This document shows, piece after piece, positions 23,946-36,210 of a stretch of 64,000 nucleotides of DNA. Both the position numbers and the translations under genes were made by a program. Source of the DNA: Toxonevra muliebris. Taxonomy: Eukaryota; Arthropoda; Insecta; Diptera; Pallopteridae. The stretch spans positions 3,748,204-3,812,203 of the forward strand of contig OY829328.1 of NCBI GenBank assembly GCA_963691655.1. Reading direction: 5' to 3'. The notes beneath the pieces were generated by a model. It was not told the DNA's origin and did not search any database. It saw only the letters and a program-made list of their open reading frames with translations. Each line of letters begins with the position of its first letter. The first letter of the stretch is position 1.

Positions 23946-24357
23946 TATGTCTGCCTGTCTTCATTTTTTAATTATTGAGTTTATTAGTGTTAAATTAAAA
24001 TTCATCTTTGTTTGTTTTAGTATTTTTTCTTATTGCACTAATACTTTCTCCACCATCCAGTTTTTTGTTTATTAATTTTTTAGTATTTTTGCTTTTTGTT
24101 TTGTTTTTCAAATTACAGAGAAATAAGTTTTCGAAAACTAGATTAAAATAACTTATGCCACAAGAATTGAAAATAATAAGAATATTTTAATCGAAAAATA
24201 ACTTTTATTAAAGTTGGTTTTGCTACTTTTTGCTAAATTTATGAACAAAGTTGGATCCTACTGAATATTAGCGCATATTAAATTCGATTTCGGTTTTAAA
24301 TGTGATAAAAGTTTTTATTTTATTATTAAAGTGAACTTTTTTATTGAAAATTCCAAA

Positions 24358-24563
24358 ATGAAGCTTTTTGTCTGGAAAGTATTGCCTTATTAGCTTTAGC
24401 TCAAGCAAGTGGTATCAGCCTAGAAGATACAGATCATAAAAATCCAGCTGATGTAGATGCTCCAGAAACCCATGAACGTCTTTCACGCAGCTATGGAGGT
24501 AGTAGCTTTGGAGGTTGTCCTGGTTATGGATGTGGTTTGAGTCCTGGGTTTGGTGGTGGGTGA
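24358..24563 (+). pseudogene. Frameshifted member of the Gly-rich preproprotein family
   Basis: The ATG at 24358 begins MKLFV, as in the 22956 gene, but this frame meets TAG within 12 codons. From 24387 the +1-related frame reads LLALAQASG (end of a signal peptide), an acidic pro-segment (LEDTDHKNPADVDAPETHE), the furin site RLSR, and then a short mature part SYGGSSFGGCPGYGCG ending GFGGG and TGA. The two frames are joined by 29 nt where 30 or 27 would be needed, so one base is missing inside the signal peptide. The 24-nt GT...AG here is far too short for an intron. It is either a recent pseudogene or an assembly error at GGAAAG; the rest of the frame is intact, which suggests either a very young lesion or an error. 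Confidence 0.7.
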
Positions 24564-24599
24564 TCGTTCCATTGTTATAAGCCATTAAAGTTAGTAGCT

Positions 24600-26060
24600 C
24601 TCCTTCAGGCCCCGAGCGCGCCACGTTTTTCAAACGTGTTTTTCTCAAAACGTTTTTTTTTTTTAACTTGCGTGCACGCTAGTTTGAAAAGTTTTCAACT
24701 AATCGTTTTGAAAATTGGCAGTTACTTTCTTCATAATATTGCGCTCTATATGAACCTAAAATCGGAATATTATCAGTATTTAAAATAATTTTTTTTTTTG
24801 CAAAAAAGTTGTAAAAAATGGCAAAAAATCATTCTTTTTTGTTTTTACCCCTATAAAAAATTAAATTTTCTAGTTTTTTGATAGCATTTTTTTTTTGTGG
24901 TCGTAATATCTTCGGTGTTTTTCAAGGAAATTTTTGAAAAGTTTTATTGTATATAATTAAATATATGTAACTAGAAGCTAGTGATGAAATTCATACGTCA
25001 TTAATTTAAGTCAGCATTTTTATGACCGCTTAGGATTAGGCCGCACCCGTTCCGTTTCACCTTCCTTTTAGAGATAAAACTTTGCAAATTTACATGGATT
25101 TTTCGTCAAAAGTGTTAGTCATAATTAATGTTGCCAACTATAATTTTTTTAAAAGAATAAACAAACGTTCAGTGAGGAATATTGGGATCTTCCAATATAT
25201 ACACGCTAAGTGTTAAGTTTGTGCTCGCAAAAGAGGAGAACATTTTGAAAAAGTAAATTTCATTTTGACTATTAGACTTAATTTGAAACAATAACAATTA
25301 AAATTGATTTTATTTTCATTTTTAACTCGATTTTTTATCCCTTATCCTGCAAATTAAATATTCCATTATCCCAAATTTTAAGTTGGTAAGATTAGTCATA
25401 ATACCACACTAATATCATTATATACATTAAAACGATTCCGGAAATGATAATCTGAGATGCCAAAATTTAGAAAAAAGCATTTGATCAGTTACAACTTAAA
25501 CTTAAACGATATATGAAAGTTTCAACGCTATAGATTTCGAAAATAATGGACTGCCAGGCCTAATCGGTTGTTTTATACGTATCTCAACCCCCCCAAAGTA
25601 CACCGCATCTTATCTCTCGGCTAACGCTTATGCGTTTTTATTAAATAATTATTACGATTCTTCATTATGGCTCATTACAAATCTGTTTTAAAAAATAGCA
25701 GAAATTTTATGAAAATCGAAAATGTCTGGTTTTGATAAACTCATTCTTATAAAAATTATGTGGAATTTCAGATTGCTATGAAAAAATCGACATAGTATTA
25801 ATTGTAGAATTGAGAATATATTTCTTGTAGAAAGAGAGTTTTTTCACTGACATGATCGCTATCCTCTTAACCGGAAAGAGTAAACCATGTCTCAAAAACT
25901 CAAAAGGACTGTTTTCACATACATATTTGGCATAGTCCAATTTCCTCTTGTTCTAAAAAGAACGATTTTTTTCCGCAATGTTGTTTGCAGAAAATATATA
26001 TCAAAGTCTTATGATTTTCATTTAAAACCAGCATAATAATCATTTGAACAGTGCATAGAT
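24600..26060. other. Intergenic DNA
   Basis: No gene or bounded repeat was recognised here. Confidence 0.45.
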
Positions 26061-26061
26061 A

Positions 26062-26314
26062 TATCTGTGGTCAAAAGCAATAAACGCTTAAGTCAACTTA
26101 AGACAGAATTGAGTTATAAATGCTATCGTGTTCTTTTTATTCCAATGCACATGTATGTGAAATCCCCGAAATTTTATGTTTTTTAAAACAAAAGTTCTAA
26201 AAAAAGAAATGTATTCGCTTGCATAAAGTGGCAACCAATCACATTAACTTCAAACCGTGTTTACTCGAAATGAGACTTTCAGACTTAAGCGGTTACTGAT
26301 TTTGACCACAGATA
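26062..26314. mobile_element. TA-rich-flanked MITE, about 253 bp
   Basis: The ends read inward TATCTGTGGTCAAAA and continue as (G/T)CA-TAA-CGCTTAAGTC on both arms (26062-26095 and 26281-26314), with only a few differences. The CTGTGGTCAAAA motif is reminiscent of Tc1-type ends. No coding frame lies inside. Confidence 0.55.
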
Positions 26315-28270
26315 GGTATATAGTAGAGTCAATTCAAGCATCTATGTAAAATGACACAAAGACACACTAAACATATACATAATAATACAGTCCTCAAGCG
26401 AAAAACAACCAAATATCTTTAGAAAAATCAATACAATAGAAAAAAAACAATAAAACTAAAGATTTATATCAAGAAAGTAAAAATATTCATAGCAGAACGC
26501 ATTAAACACATCAACCGTTAGACGTAGGGCGATACGATAAACGCTAATTTTATCACTAACTCTAATCGTTTCATTCTTGAGATGTCGTCTAACGTCCACA
26601 AATTGAGTTAACAGATGATAATTGCTTTTGTTTTTTCAATTGCAAAGCAAAATTCATGCTTCACGTTTTCTTTTAATCAATATTCGTGAACAAAGATTGT
26701 TTCGTTGATTTTAACTCTTAACCCTTTCGGGAACGTAAAGAAACCAGAGGAGATAGCGCAAAACCGAGTATTAGTTTTTCACTTATAGTATTACATTTCA
26801 TTGAAGATTTTAGGGTCACTTGTATTTCCAAAAGAGTAAACAAAAATTTCAAAATGTGGGAAATCATGCCTGAGTAAATAGTTTTTTTCACAATATATTA
26901 AAAATTTGGTGATTCTCAACGTGAAATGACAGCAAAAACAGCCGCTGAAGTGGTCGGTCACTGCAGTGCCCAGTAGGCGTTTAGAGGTTAAGTGCCATAT
27001 CACGCAAAGTAAGACAACGCTTGTTTGATTTGTAAAAATCAGATATAGCTTTAAAAAAATTTAAAAATTGGTAGCTATGATTAGCGTCATTTAGTTTTAT
27101 GATAACGCGCTTTATTTTTGTTATAGCTGCGTACACGAAAACTACTACATACAACATAGATATTGATGATCTCATATCTTCATTATTGCGCCCCCATGCA
27201 ACATGCTCATCTGTTGCAACATCATTGTTTTCATAGTCATAAATTTTTTGGCTAAGGGCATGGGATTTGATCTTGAAGTCCCTCATCCTCAAAATATTTA
27301 GTTTCGGAAGCCATAACTCAATCCTTAATTTTGTGCATGCTTATTTTCAGATTTTCTACCTCACCAGCCATTTCAGAATTTTTTTCTAGTTTTGTAACTC
27401 CAACTTGTGCACTCAATTAAATCCTTAAAGCTATAGATATGAAATTGAAAACAAATTTTACAAAAATAATGTAGAAGTATATTAACTTTTGATGGGTTCG
27501 AATAAAGTGGATATTTAAATGTGTGTCATCCAAAAATTAGTTCATATCGATTATCACAAATGGCAAATTTTACTGCCGCCCTACGAAAACTCATCAACTC
27601 GCTCCTAATTTAATTGTATGCACTGTCGATGTCTTACTATTTTAAAACGCAATGAATACAACTTCATAAAACTTAAGGTATAGTGGAATTCGTCCTTTTC
27701 ATTAACGCTTTCAATAGATAGAAAATCTCCTGCTGCTGATGTTCGAATATGCAAGTTTACGCAAAGAAATAGATTTTAAATCAATCCATCGAATTTTTTA
27801 TATATGACGTTGATGCTTTTAATTGGATGTTTATTTTAAATGGAAACACTTGAAGTCAAACATATTAATTTCAAATCAAATTCGTCACAACAAAATAATT
27901 TTCTTGTTCTACTTCTTTTTTTTTTTGGTAAATCTTTGTTTATTTATTTTTTGAGGGTTCTGGTTTTATGTTTGTTTTTTTTTTGTGGTTTTGTACACAC
28001 AATTCACTTGACAAACGAGACAGATAACTTTTTGTAATCGAAGAAGTTTTATTCAAACAATACAAAAAAAAAAGAGAAATAGCAGCATTAACCACAAAAA
28101 GAAGCTGTAGACGAAGCAGGCTGCGTTAGCGTTCAACTTCTTTGTCATAGTGCGAGATTCGACAAGTTACGAGATGATGAGCGAGCGATATTTGCTTGAA
28201 CTTTTGTTGGGAGTTTTTTTTTTCTTTCTAAATGAGTTTTGTATCTATGCGTATGTGCAAATTTTTCACA
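26315..28270. other. Intergenic DNA
   Basis: Nothing supported as a gene. Short open frames lack signal peptides and family resemblance. Confidence 0.45.
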
Positions 28271-28280
28271 TTTTGGCACC

Positions 28281-28315
28281 TATAAAATATTCGTCAAAAT
28301 CGAGACAATTCACAG
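28281..28315 (+). promoter_or_regulatory. TATA promoter of the 28399 gene
   Basis: TATAAAA at 28281-28287 is followed by TCACAG at 28310-28315, with its A 31 nt downstream. A second candidate, TCAGTTG, begins at 28330. Confidence 0.6.
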
Positions 28316-28398
28316 AATCAAAATAAAGTTCAGTTGGGAAACTACAGATCACAAAAAAAAAATTCAAATCAAATCGAGCCGAATCGCATACATCAAAA

Positions 28399-28782
28399 AT
28401 GAAAGTTAATTTTGCGTTGTGTTTGGCACTTTTCGGTGTTATGGCATTGAGTCACGCACTGCCAGTGGATAATGAAAAGGAGACGCTCCAGACAATCGAG
28501 CTGGTGCCGGTAGCTGCTGTGGATGACGGTGAACATGTACGTGTTGCACGCGGCTATGGCGGTTATGGAGGATATGGTGGTGGTTACCCCGGTGGATATG
28601 GTGGCTACGGTGGCTATCCTGGTGGAGGCTATGGTGGCGGTTTCCGTGGTGGATATCCTGGTGGTTACGGCGGCTATGGTGGTTACCCCGGTGGTGGCTT
28701 CGGTGGCGGTTTCAGTGGAGCATCTGCCCAAGCAAGCGCATCCTCATATGGCGGTGGTTTCGGCGGTGGATTTGGCAAATAA
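28399..28782 (+). CDS. Secreted furin-type GYGG preproprotein (127 aa)
   Basis: Single exon with ATG at 28399 and TAA at 28780. The signal peptide is residues 1-20 (MKVNFALCLALFGVMALSHA). The pro-segment is acidic and ends AVDDGEHVRVAR, with the furin site RVAR at 48-51. The mature part (52-127) is built from GGYGGY and GGYPGGYGG units, a single Arg (GGFRGGYPGG), and ends GASAQASASSYGGGFGGGFGK. The same ending, with a few changes, closes the 22956 gene, and both mature parts start GYGG. No canonical AATAAA was seen soon after the stop; AATATA-like sites occur near 28866. Likely extracellular; cuticle and antimicrobial roles are both possible. Antisense open frames here are shadows. Confidence 0.9.
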   Translation: MKVNFALCLALFGVMALSHALPVDNEKETLQTIELVPVAAVDDGEHVRVARGYGGYGGYGGGYPGGYGGYGGYPGGGYGGGFRGGYPGGYGGYGGYPGGGFGGGFSGASAQASASSYGGGFGGGFGK

Positions 28783-28879
28783 GTTTTGTTAGTGTAAATA
28801 TAGTCATATATTTCAATTAGTGTGTATAAATTTGTGGAAATGTAATTCAATATTTAAAAATTGAAATATAATAGTAATT

Positions 28880-31010
28880 TATTCTAGTAAAAAAAAAATT
28901 GTGTTTATTTCAAGTGGAAGGTAAATTGTGCGGTCAAGTTTGTGTCTTAAATCTTTTGTTTTTCTTCTTTGACTGTGTATTTGTGCTGTTAAATTACGAG
29001 AATTTTGTAAATGAAAATAGTTTTCTAATGGGATGAACAAATATTAACAAATAATACGAAGTTTAAAGAGACAATGTAGTCAGTTTCAGGAATCATCTTG
29101 TACAAAAACTTAAATTCATTAAAATATTTTTAAAAAAAGTGACGAGTAGAAAAGCTGTTTGTCGTAGGCGCTATGATTGTTGGGGAAAAGTTATTACCAA
29201 AGAAGAAATATTCTACAAGTGAAAGCACTAAACTTTGGATTCTTTATGAAATCTCTTAGACAAGTGTAAGGGAAAAGTATCTACCGCCTAAACTCATTCA
29301 CAGCATCGTCTTGATTGATAGCAGAAAACTGATAGGATATGAACTGGATGCCAGAGTACAGTAGCTATTCTTTAAAATAAAAGGAATGGAAAAGCTCGTA
29401 AGAAACCCTACGACCATTGAATTCATTGGTCTCAGTTTGGTCTTTGAGCTGCGGTACTCTGGCAACTATTTTTCCTAATTAGTTGATACAGAGTCAAAAA
29501 TCTTTGAAGCGTAAAACATATAGTCCAGAATATTCTACATTAAAAGATTCTGTTACTTTTACTCTGAAATAAAACAACTAGAAGGCATTTCATTTTAAAT
29601 AGATAATTTATCAAGTAAAGTGTTTCAATAAAATGATAAATAAACGGTAAATAAAACTGTTATAACATTCAATACTATATTACAAAATAAAAAGGCGCTT
29701 AAAATAAATTTAAGCCGTTATAATTTCCATAAAAAATATAAATTTTAAATCTTTATGTATTAGTTCAACTCGTACAGTTTACACAAAGAAGCAAGAATAC
29801 ATACAAAACAAACTAATCAAATAAAAATGGAATAACAAATCATACAAAAAGAAATCTCGCCATTTGTCTCATTCATTGTTGGTAAATTATTTAAAAAATT
29901 CAAATTATTATGCCAGGTTATAAATTATAGTAGATATGACAATAAGTAAATAATATTATAATACTTAAATAAATATTTGCAAATTTAAGTAGGTAAAAAA
30001 TAACTTTATGCTTTATTAACATGAGTTACCCGTGAGAAAGCGAAGCTGTTTAGAATTTTTTATGGATCGGCTTGATTTTGTTTACTAACTTCTTCACTCT
30101 GAAAAGAGAGAAATATTAGTGGAATTCATACCAGAATCGTTAATTTATTAGCCGTTACTTGTTAATTTTTTACGTGCATTCTGTTTTTGTTAAGCTTTCG
30201 AAAGCATCCGAATTATATTTTAGCTTGGTCCAATTATGCAATAACAAAGTAAATTTATCGTATAGTGTTATATCTAAATAAGTTAGTATTCAATCCACTA
30301 TAATCAAATTTTAATTAGCGCCACAAAAATGCTTCTTCAATTTAACATGAAAGTTTTATTAAAACTGCAATATCAACAATTAAAAAAAAAGACTTAAATA
30401 AATAAATATAATTGGAATAATTTTGCCAATAGACAAATTCATATGCAGTCATCGGGTTGTGCGAGTTTGTCTAATTTACCTATAAAATTGGCAAAATTAC
30501 TAAATATTTAGAAATTGTTCATAATCCAGACCTATCTTTGGTACTACGTATTTCACAGTGCAAATTCAAGTAGCTTGTTAAATTTAGCCAAACTCTCTTA
30601 TAGTCTTGAATTGGAATCTGTTGGAACGAGTGGCAAAAAGAAGCGCATTCAAATGACATTAGGAAAAAATGCGTTGTTTCCGTTTTCATCCATTCAAACA
30701 CAACCAAAGCAGTCGACCTCATTTTCAACAACAAACACTTAGAATTTTACGAATGTATGTAAAAAAAAAAGAATGCTGAAGTTTGCTGCCGCCTCAATGA
30801 CGCAACCAGTATTGTCAAGTCTGTGCTTTTTCTACCAGATAAAAACTCGAAAAATTGTTCCCTAAGTGGCAGTGCTTTTTTTAATGCTTTTTTAGGTGCT
30901 TTTTTCGACCTGGAGATACTGTTTACTGGCTCAATAATATTCTTTCTTGTGCCTTTGCGTACCTGTTTTCATTTGCTCAGTGTTCATTTCAAAAACTAAC
31001 AATTACATTT
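28880..31010. other. Intergenic AT-rich DNA
   Basis: No gene was recognised. Near 31010-31062 a stretch with ACTTACTTACTTAATTAGC and GGTCTTGGCCGCC resembles a short dispersed fly repeat that I recall but cannot name; it abuts the LINE. Confidence 0.45.
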
Positions 31011-31091
31011 ACTCACTTACTTACTTAATTAGCTCTACAACCGATGATCGGTCTTGGCCGCCTTTGATTTATTACATTTGACTGATACTAA

Positions 31092-32553
31092 AATTTGAGA
31101 CCCATCTCTCAACTTACTTGTATTTCAAAAATTTTTGAAAGAACTCTGGCAACCAGAATTAATCTACATACAGAAAATTTGGATATTTATCAAAATCAAT
31201 CAAGAATGAATTCTTCTTTACATGCTTTGGCTCGAATTCAATCGGACATCAATTATGGTTTAAATAATAAAAAAGCAACGACAATTGTCTCACTTGATCT
31301 CAAGGCGGCTTTTGACACAATTTGGCATGATGGACTGATTCATAAAATGAGATTGCTTGGCTTTCCTGTTTTTATTATCAAAATTATCAAAAGTATGTTA
31401 AGCTGCAGAACCTTTGTGGTTCGACTGGATGGCAATTATTCTGAAATTTTTAAAATGTTGGGTGGTGTTCCTCAGGGCTCAGTGTTGGGACCGATTCTTT
31501 TCATTATTTTTGTAAATGATATACCTACTCATACCAAAATCAATATCAGTCAATTTGCAGATGATACGATGTTATCTTAATATCTTAATATTTATCTTGT
31601 CAACTTAGTACGGTATTTTAATAATTGGAAATTATGTCTTAATGAAAAGAAATCCGAATCGATCCATATACTGGGTTTTCAGAGGGACACTGGTCTAACC
31701 CTTAGAAGATTAACTAGAAACATGAAGGTTTCAGTTAACGGTCATTTGCTACCACCTAAAGATAATATCCGTTTACATGGTTTGCAAATCCAAACTAATA
31801 ATAGATTTACAACACATGTTAAAAAAAGATTAGAAAAAGCCAGAGGGACAAAATTTTATTTGAATAGAATTTTTAAGAATAAAAACATTGACACAAGAAT
31901 CAAAACAAACATGTATAAGCTTTACATACGGCCAATTCTTATGTATGCTGCCCCTATATGGACCAGACAACCTCAACTCTCTAGCCATCAAATGGAATTA
32001 TTGCGCACCTTTGAAAGAGGTGTTTTAAGATCAACTGCCAATATCAGGCGAGCTCGTAACTCATACAAGCATGTGTCTGCTGAAATGGTATATAGGGAGT
32101 CATCATGCATGAGAATTGACCGTTTTGCGGCCCTTATGCATGTCAACTTTTTTAACAAATGTAATAATGTCAATGATATCAATAATTTTAAATTTGAAAA
32201 AATATTGAATAGATTTCCTAATCAAACTTTTTCTTGTATGCCTCAATTACTTGATATGCATAACACTGGCAATTTAATAATTAATGACAAAATTAATTTA
32301 TTTAACACCAAGTACAATAATTCGCCTGGTTTTGTTTATAACCGTGGTCAATAATTTTGAAATTAGTTAATACACTCTGGCTTTTTATTTTTGCCTTCCT
32401 CTTCATTACCTAAAATTATAATTAAGATCAATCACTTAAAATTATTCGCTGGTCATGAAAAGGGGCCTATGGGTTTCACTTGACAATAAAACTGTTAATT
32501 TAGTTTAAATTTATACTTAAATAAATTGATAAATAAAAAAATAAAAAAAAAAT
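31092..32553 (+). mobile_element. 5'-truncated jockey-like non-LTR retrotransposon
   Basis: The element starts abruptly inside the reverse transcriptase (RPIS motif), continues to the end of the protein at 32354, and ends in an A-rich tail at about 32520-32553 (AAATAAA and A-runs), the usual outcome of aborted target-primed insertion. Endonuclease and gag parts are missing. A target duplication was not identified. Confidence 0.8.
31095..32354 (+). pseudogene. Reverse transcriptase fragment with one in-frame stop
   Basis: In one frame the translation shows RPIS-x-L-x-C-x-SKIFER, the LDLKAAFDTIWHDGL block (motif A), GVPQGSVLGPILF (motif B) and the FADDT active site (31554-31568), then a TAA at 31578-31580. 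The same frame resumes with VNLVRYFNNWKLCLNEKKSE and the thumb/C-terminal region with YIRPILMYAAPIW, which is typical of the jockey clade. The spacing between FADDT and NWKL is about ten residues shorter than usual, and TATCTTAA is duplicated at the stop, so a small deletion with filler duplication is likely. The protein is not functional. Confidence 0.82.
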
Positions 32554-35500
32554 ATGGGCCATTTCATTAACTTTCAAATAATTGAGTATTTAATAAACTG
32601 TTTTGGAAATGTAACGAAATTTAATTTTTAGGTCCACAAGTAGGTATATCAATAACTTAAATAAATCTGGTCGATTTTTCCAAAACAATGCGTTTTTTGG
32701 CAACACTAGACGTTACAATAGATCAGCCATTTCAAAAACACTGCCAACGGGCAAATATAGAGCGTAAGCGCATACATATTTAATACATATAAACGTCAAT
32801 TCGCGCTGAAAAAGGAACTTTATTTTATGCTATATATTTGTATCTATGTTCTCAAGATAATTCTCTTACAAACTCACACATGCATACGAAATCAATACAA
32901 TAGGATCTATACTATATTATGGGTATTCACGGGTTGATGCAACATGCTCTTGCGACGTTGCGAAAATGCGGATTGCGGAAGTTTGACACCTTTCTACCTA
33001 TAAATTCGTAAGAAGAATCCAAAATATTTTCATTATTTTTCAATGAAATTGTAATATTTTGACAGTTAAATTCTTTTTGGCATATTATTTTTCCCAAAAA
33101 AGCCAAGTGCTGCCAAGAAAATATTTGTACTTTTTTTTTTTTTGTTGAGTTTTGTTTCTACAGAAATAAAGGCAATAAATAACACTAGTTTACAGCAAAA
33201 ATTACCAATGAGCACCACTATCCAATTCCTATGTAAAATTGGTCACTGAGCCCGAAAATCAACTCCATTTTTAATTCTATGGTATGGTTTTGGAGATATC
33301 GCAAGTTGAATTTTTTTTGTCGGAGCAAAAAAGGCTTATCCACATAATTACAAATACCTTGGAAATTAGGAACTCGATTTGAACAAACAGTAGATGAAAT
33401 TAAAGAATGAATGTTTCATTTCTTATTTTTTAGAATACGGATTACTTTTGTAACTGATTTATTTAAATACTGTTACAAGTTATATAATATTATGACAATA
33501 TGTATTTGTTAATTTATACTATTGATTAACATATTAATTATATCAACATTGATAATAAAAGGTACTTTATGTATCGAAATTAGAAATAAAAATGCGAAAT
33601 TTATTCAAAACTTGTTAACTAATGTACTTGACAAGTTTTGAAAAAATTTTACATATTTAATTTCTTTTTATTTAATAAAATATTGTTATTTTGACTACGT
33701 TTGTTCATTAAGTCTGTTTATATATAACTTCAAATAACGAATTAAACATAAACTTAAGTCATGACTTTGAAAATTAACGTCTAGATTTAATTTTCTTAGT
33801 CTCCTAAAAATTAATAAAATATTGTTCAATGTACCACAGCTTCTGCAACATTATTTAAGAATACATAAGTAATAGGGTAAAGTGGGGTACCTTCGATACC
33901 GGGGCACATTTGACTTTGCCATTTTAAGTATGACCACGTCCTAAAACTCAATAAGTTGAAATGTAGAAAAAAGCTTAATTTTATTTAAAGAAACGTTATG
34001 AACTTTTAAAATTCCACTTTAACTCTTTTTGGATTAAAACTTATTTTTGTAAATTTGCTAACGCTGATGTAATTTTCGACAACTAGTATGTAAGCGTTTT
34101 GTGAATTAATCGTAACTGGTTTTTAAAAAAGAGTCACAAAATTTGTTAGCAGTGCTCTTTAATGTTAACAAAATAAAAGTGAGTTTTGTGAAAATAAAAC
34201 AAGATAAATTGAAAAAGAAGAAACAAATCATTAAGACCTTTTGGGGTACATTTCCCAGCTACAAACGTTAAGAGTAACAAAAAATTTGACGAATTGACTA
34301 GAGAGAAATGTACCTATATATTTCCTAGCCATAATCAGTTACACTTTACTTCTTGCAAGTGAAATATCAGTACTAATTCTTTGCTCCAAAATATTTAAAC
34401 TCAATATAGGTACTAGATCGTGGCCCTATTCAGAACTAACTCTGGTATAGTTTATTTATTTGTTTATTTATTTAAGAGAGTAAATTTTTGCATAATATAA
34501 GAAGACAAACATAACTTTTTTATATATGTATAAACAAAAAAAAAAAATTAAAAATATTACATTCAAAGCATTTCCACTCACCTTCCTGTAACATGACATT
34601 GTCAACTAACGTCCTTACACTAAATCTCAGTATATTACTGTAAATGGTTCAGGAGATATACTTAAAAAAGCATAAGGTTTGTATGGGAAATATCACGAAA
34701 GTATCACGCCTACCTGCAATTAGGAGCTCGAGGTACCAAATGAACCTGTCACTTAAATATCAATTTCTCAAAGTTTCATCTCAATCAAATGAACGGTCTT
34801 TTGTGGAAAGTTGGGGCACACATTAAAATAAAACAACAAAATAAGAGTAAATTAAAACTGGAAATTTTTAAAAATAAAAAATATTTTTTCGTATTTTAAG
34901 CGTTTCACAAAAATCGAAAAGTCAAGTTAGTATAATATAAAAGACAAAAAATCGCAGACGATTCCAAAACAAATTTTAAGATTGACATAAACATGATTTA
35001 TGGTGATTTTATATTGATCACTGCGCATAATTATCCTCCTCTCCCATTAATTTATAGACGATTAATCATTTCTGAACCAGACGAGTTCATATTTAAGTAA
35101 ACAATTTTAATTCCTATTTGAAATTTCATACTATGTAAAAGTTTTTATTTGAAAAAAAAAATTAAATAATATACTACATAACGAGATTAAGTTCTACTAA
35201 ACTAATTAAAAAAAAAAATTAAAAAAAACAGAAAATGGTTTAAACTTGAAATTTTAAACTTTAATCAAAATAAATCAAAGTCACTTAGAATTTAATATCT
35301 ACTAATATAAAATGAAATATTTATCTACATACTCTTAAATAATAAAATAAATAATAATAATTAAGAAATTTCATAAAATTTTACACTTGCATTTAACTAA
35401 TAGAAAGTGTGTGAAAACAAAGCCGAAACAAGTTTGTGTCTTGAGTTTATTGTTTTGTTTTCAATTAGATATGAAAGCGAATGTTTTGATATTCTTTAAG

Positions 35501-35940
35501 AACTTAAAAAAAGTAGGTACTCTTAATTGTTGGTAAAAATTGTGAATTCCCAAAAGACAACCACATAGTAACCTTGACTTTGACTACGAAAATGAGATTA
35601 AAATAAGTACATTGAATAAAAAAATGCAATAAACAACAAAGCTATTAAATTTGGCTTAGTTAAAAATTGTAAATAAAATTTTTTAGTGACTATACCAAAT
35701 TAAAGCGAATTTTATAGCAGGGAAAAAACAAAGTATTCAAAAAGAATGGGGAAGGACTACACTAAGATTTTTCACAGTGTGTGATAAATATATGTTATTA
35801 AGATTTGATTTGAATAAAAAATTACGAAAACGAAGTTGAAAAAATATGAGGGGCTTGTCAATGGTCGCTTTTCTAAGACGTAAAAATTTCGATGATAGAC
35901 CGGAAAAATAAAATGATGAAAAAATGGCGTCGTCGACCAT
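32554..35940. other. Intergenic AT-rich DNA
   Basis: No gene seen. At 33874-33915 the sequence GGGTAAAGTGGGGTACC and GGGGCACATTTGAC looks like a transposon end; TTGGGGTACATTTCCC (34239) and TTGGGGCACACATT (34811) could be relatives, but inverted ends could not be matched. Confidence 0.4.
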
Positions 35941-35946
35941 TTTTGA

Positions 35947-36210
35947 TAAGACGACCTCGATAGTCTAGTGGGTGGTGCACTAAACTTTCATCCGGAAGGT
36001 TCGGGTTATATTCCCGTCTTCGTCTGGTGGTTAATTCTCATAACCTTCTTATATTCACTATGCAGTGTATGAAAGTGTACAACTACACACCTTGATTGGT
36101 AATGGCAAAACCACCAAGCCAATAAAAATTGCCTTACCGCCGTTTGGAATCGGCGTTAAACTGTAAGTCCAACTATGTGTCTCTCGAAAGCCACTCCAAC
36201 CTAACCTACC
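35947..36210 (+). mobile_element. tRNA-Glu-like SINE, copy A
   Basis: The head reads GACCTCGATAGTCTAGTGGG (box A region), a CTTTCAT anticodon-like loop with TTC, and GGTTCGGGTTATATTCCC (box B). The body contains TGGTAATGGCAAAACCACC and GGAATCGGCGTTAAACTG; the end is CCACTCCAACCTAACCTACC. Compared with copy B (53261-53573) it lacks about 31 nt near the 3' end. The tRNA-like part is mutated and should not be annotated as a tRNA gene. Confidence 0.8.

Noticed and set aside
24371..24394. Short intron explaining the frame change at 24358
   Set aside because: GTCTGG...TTATTAG would be only about 24 nt, well below functional fly introns.
30515..30742. Overlapping plus and minus ORFs near 30.6 kb
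   Set aside because: Neither has recognisable features and each is explained by chance openness of the other strand.
33874..34825. Transposon with GGGTAAAGTGGGG end
   Set aside because: Several related GGGGTAC/GGGGCAC motifs occur, but all lie on the same strand and no inverted partner or target duplication was found.
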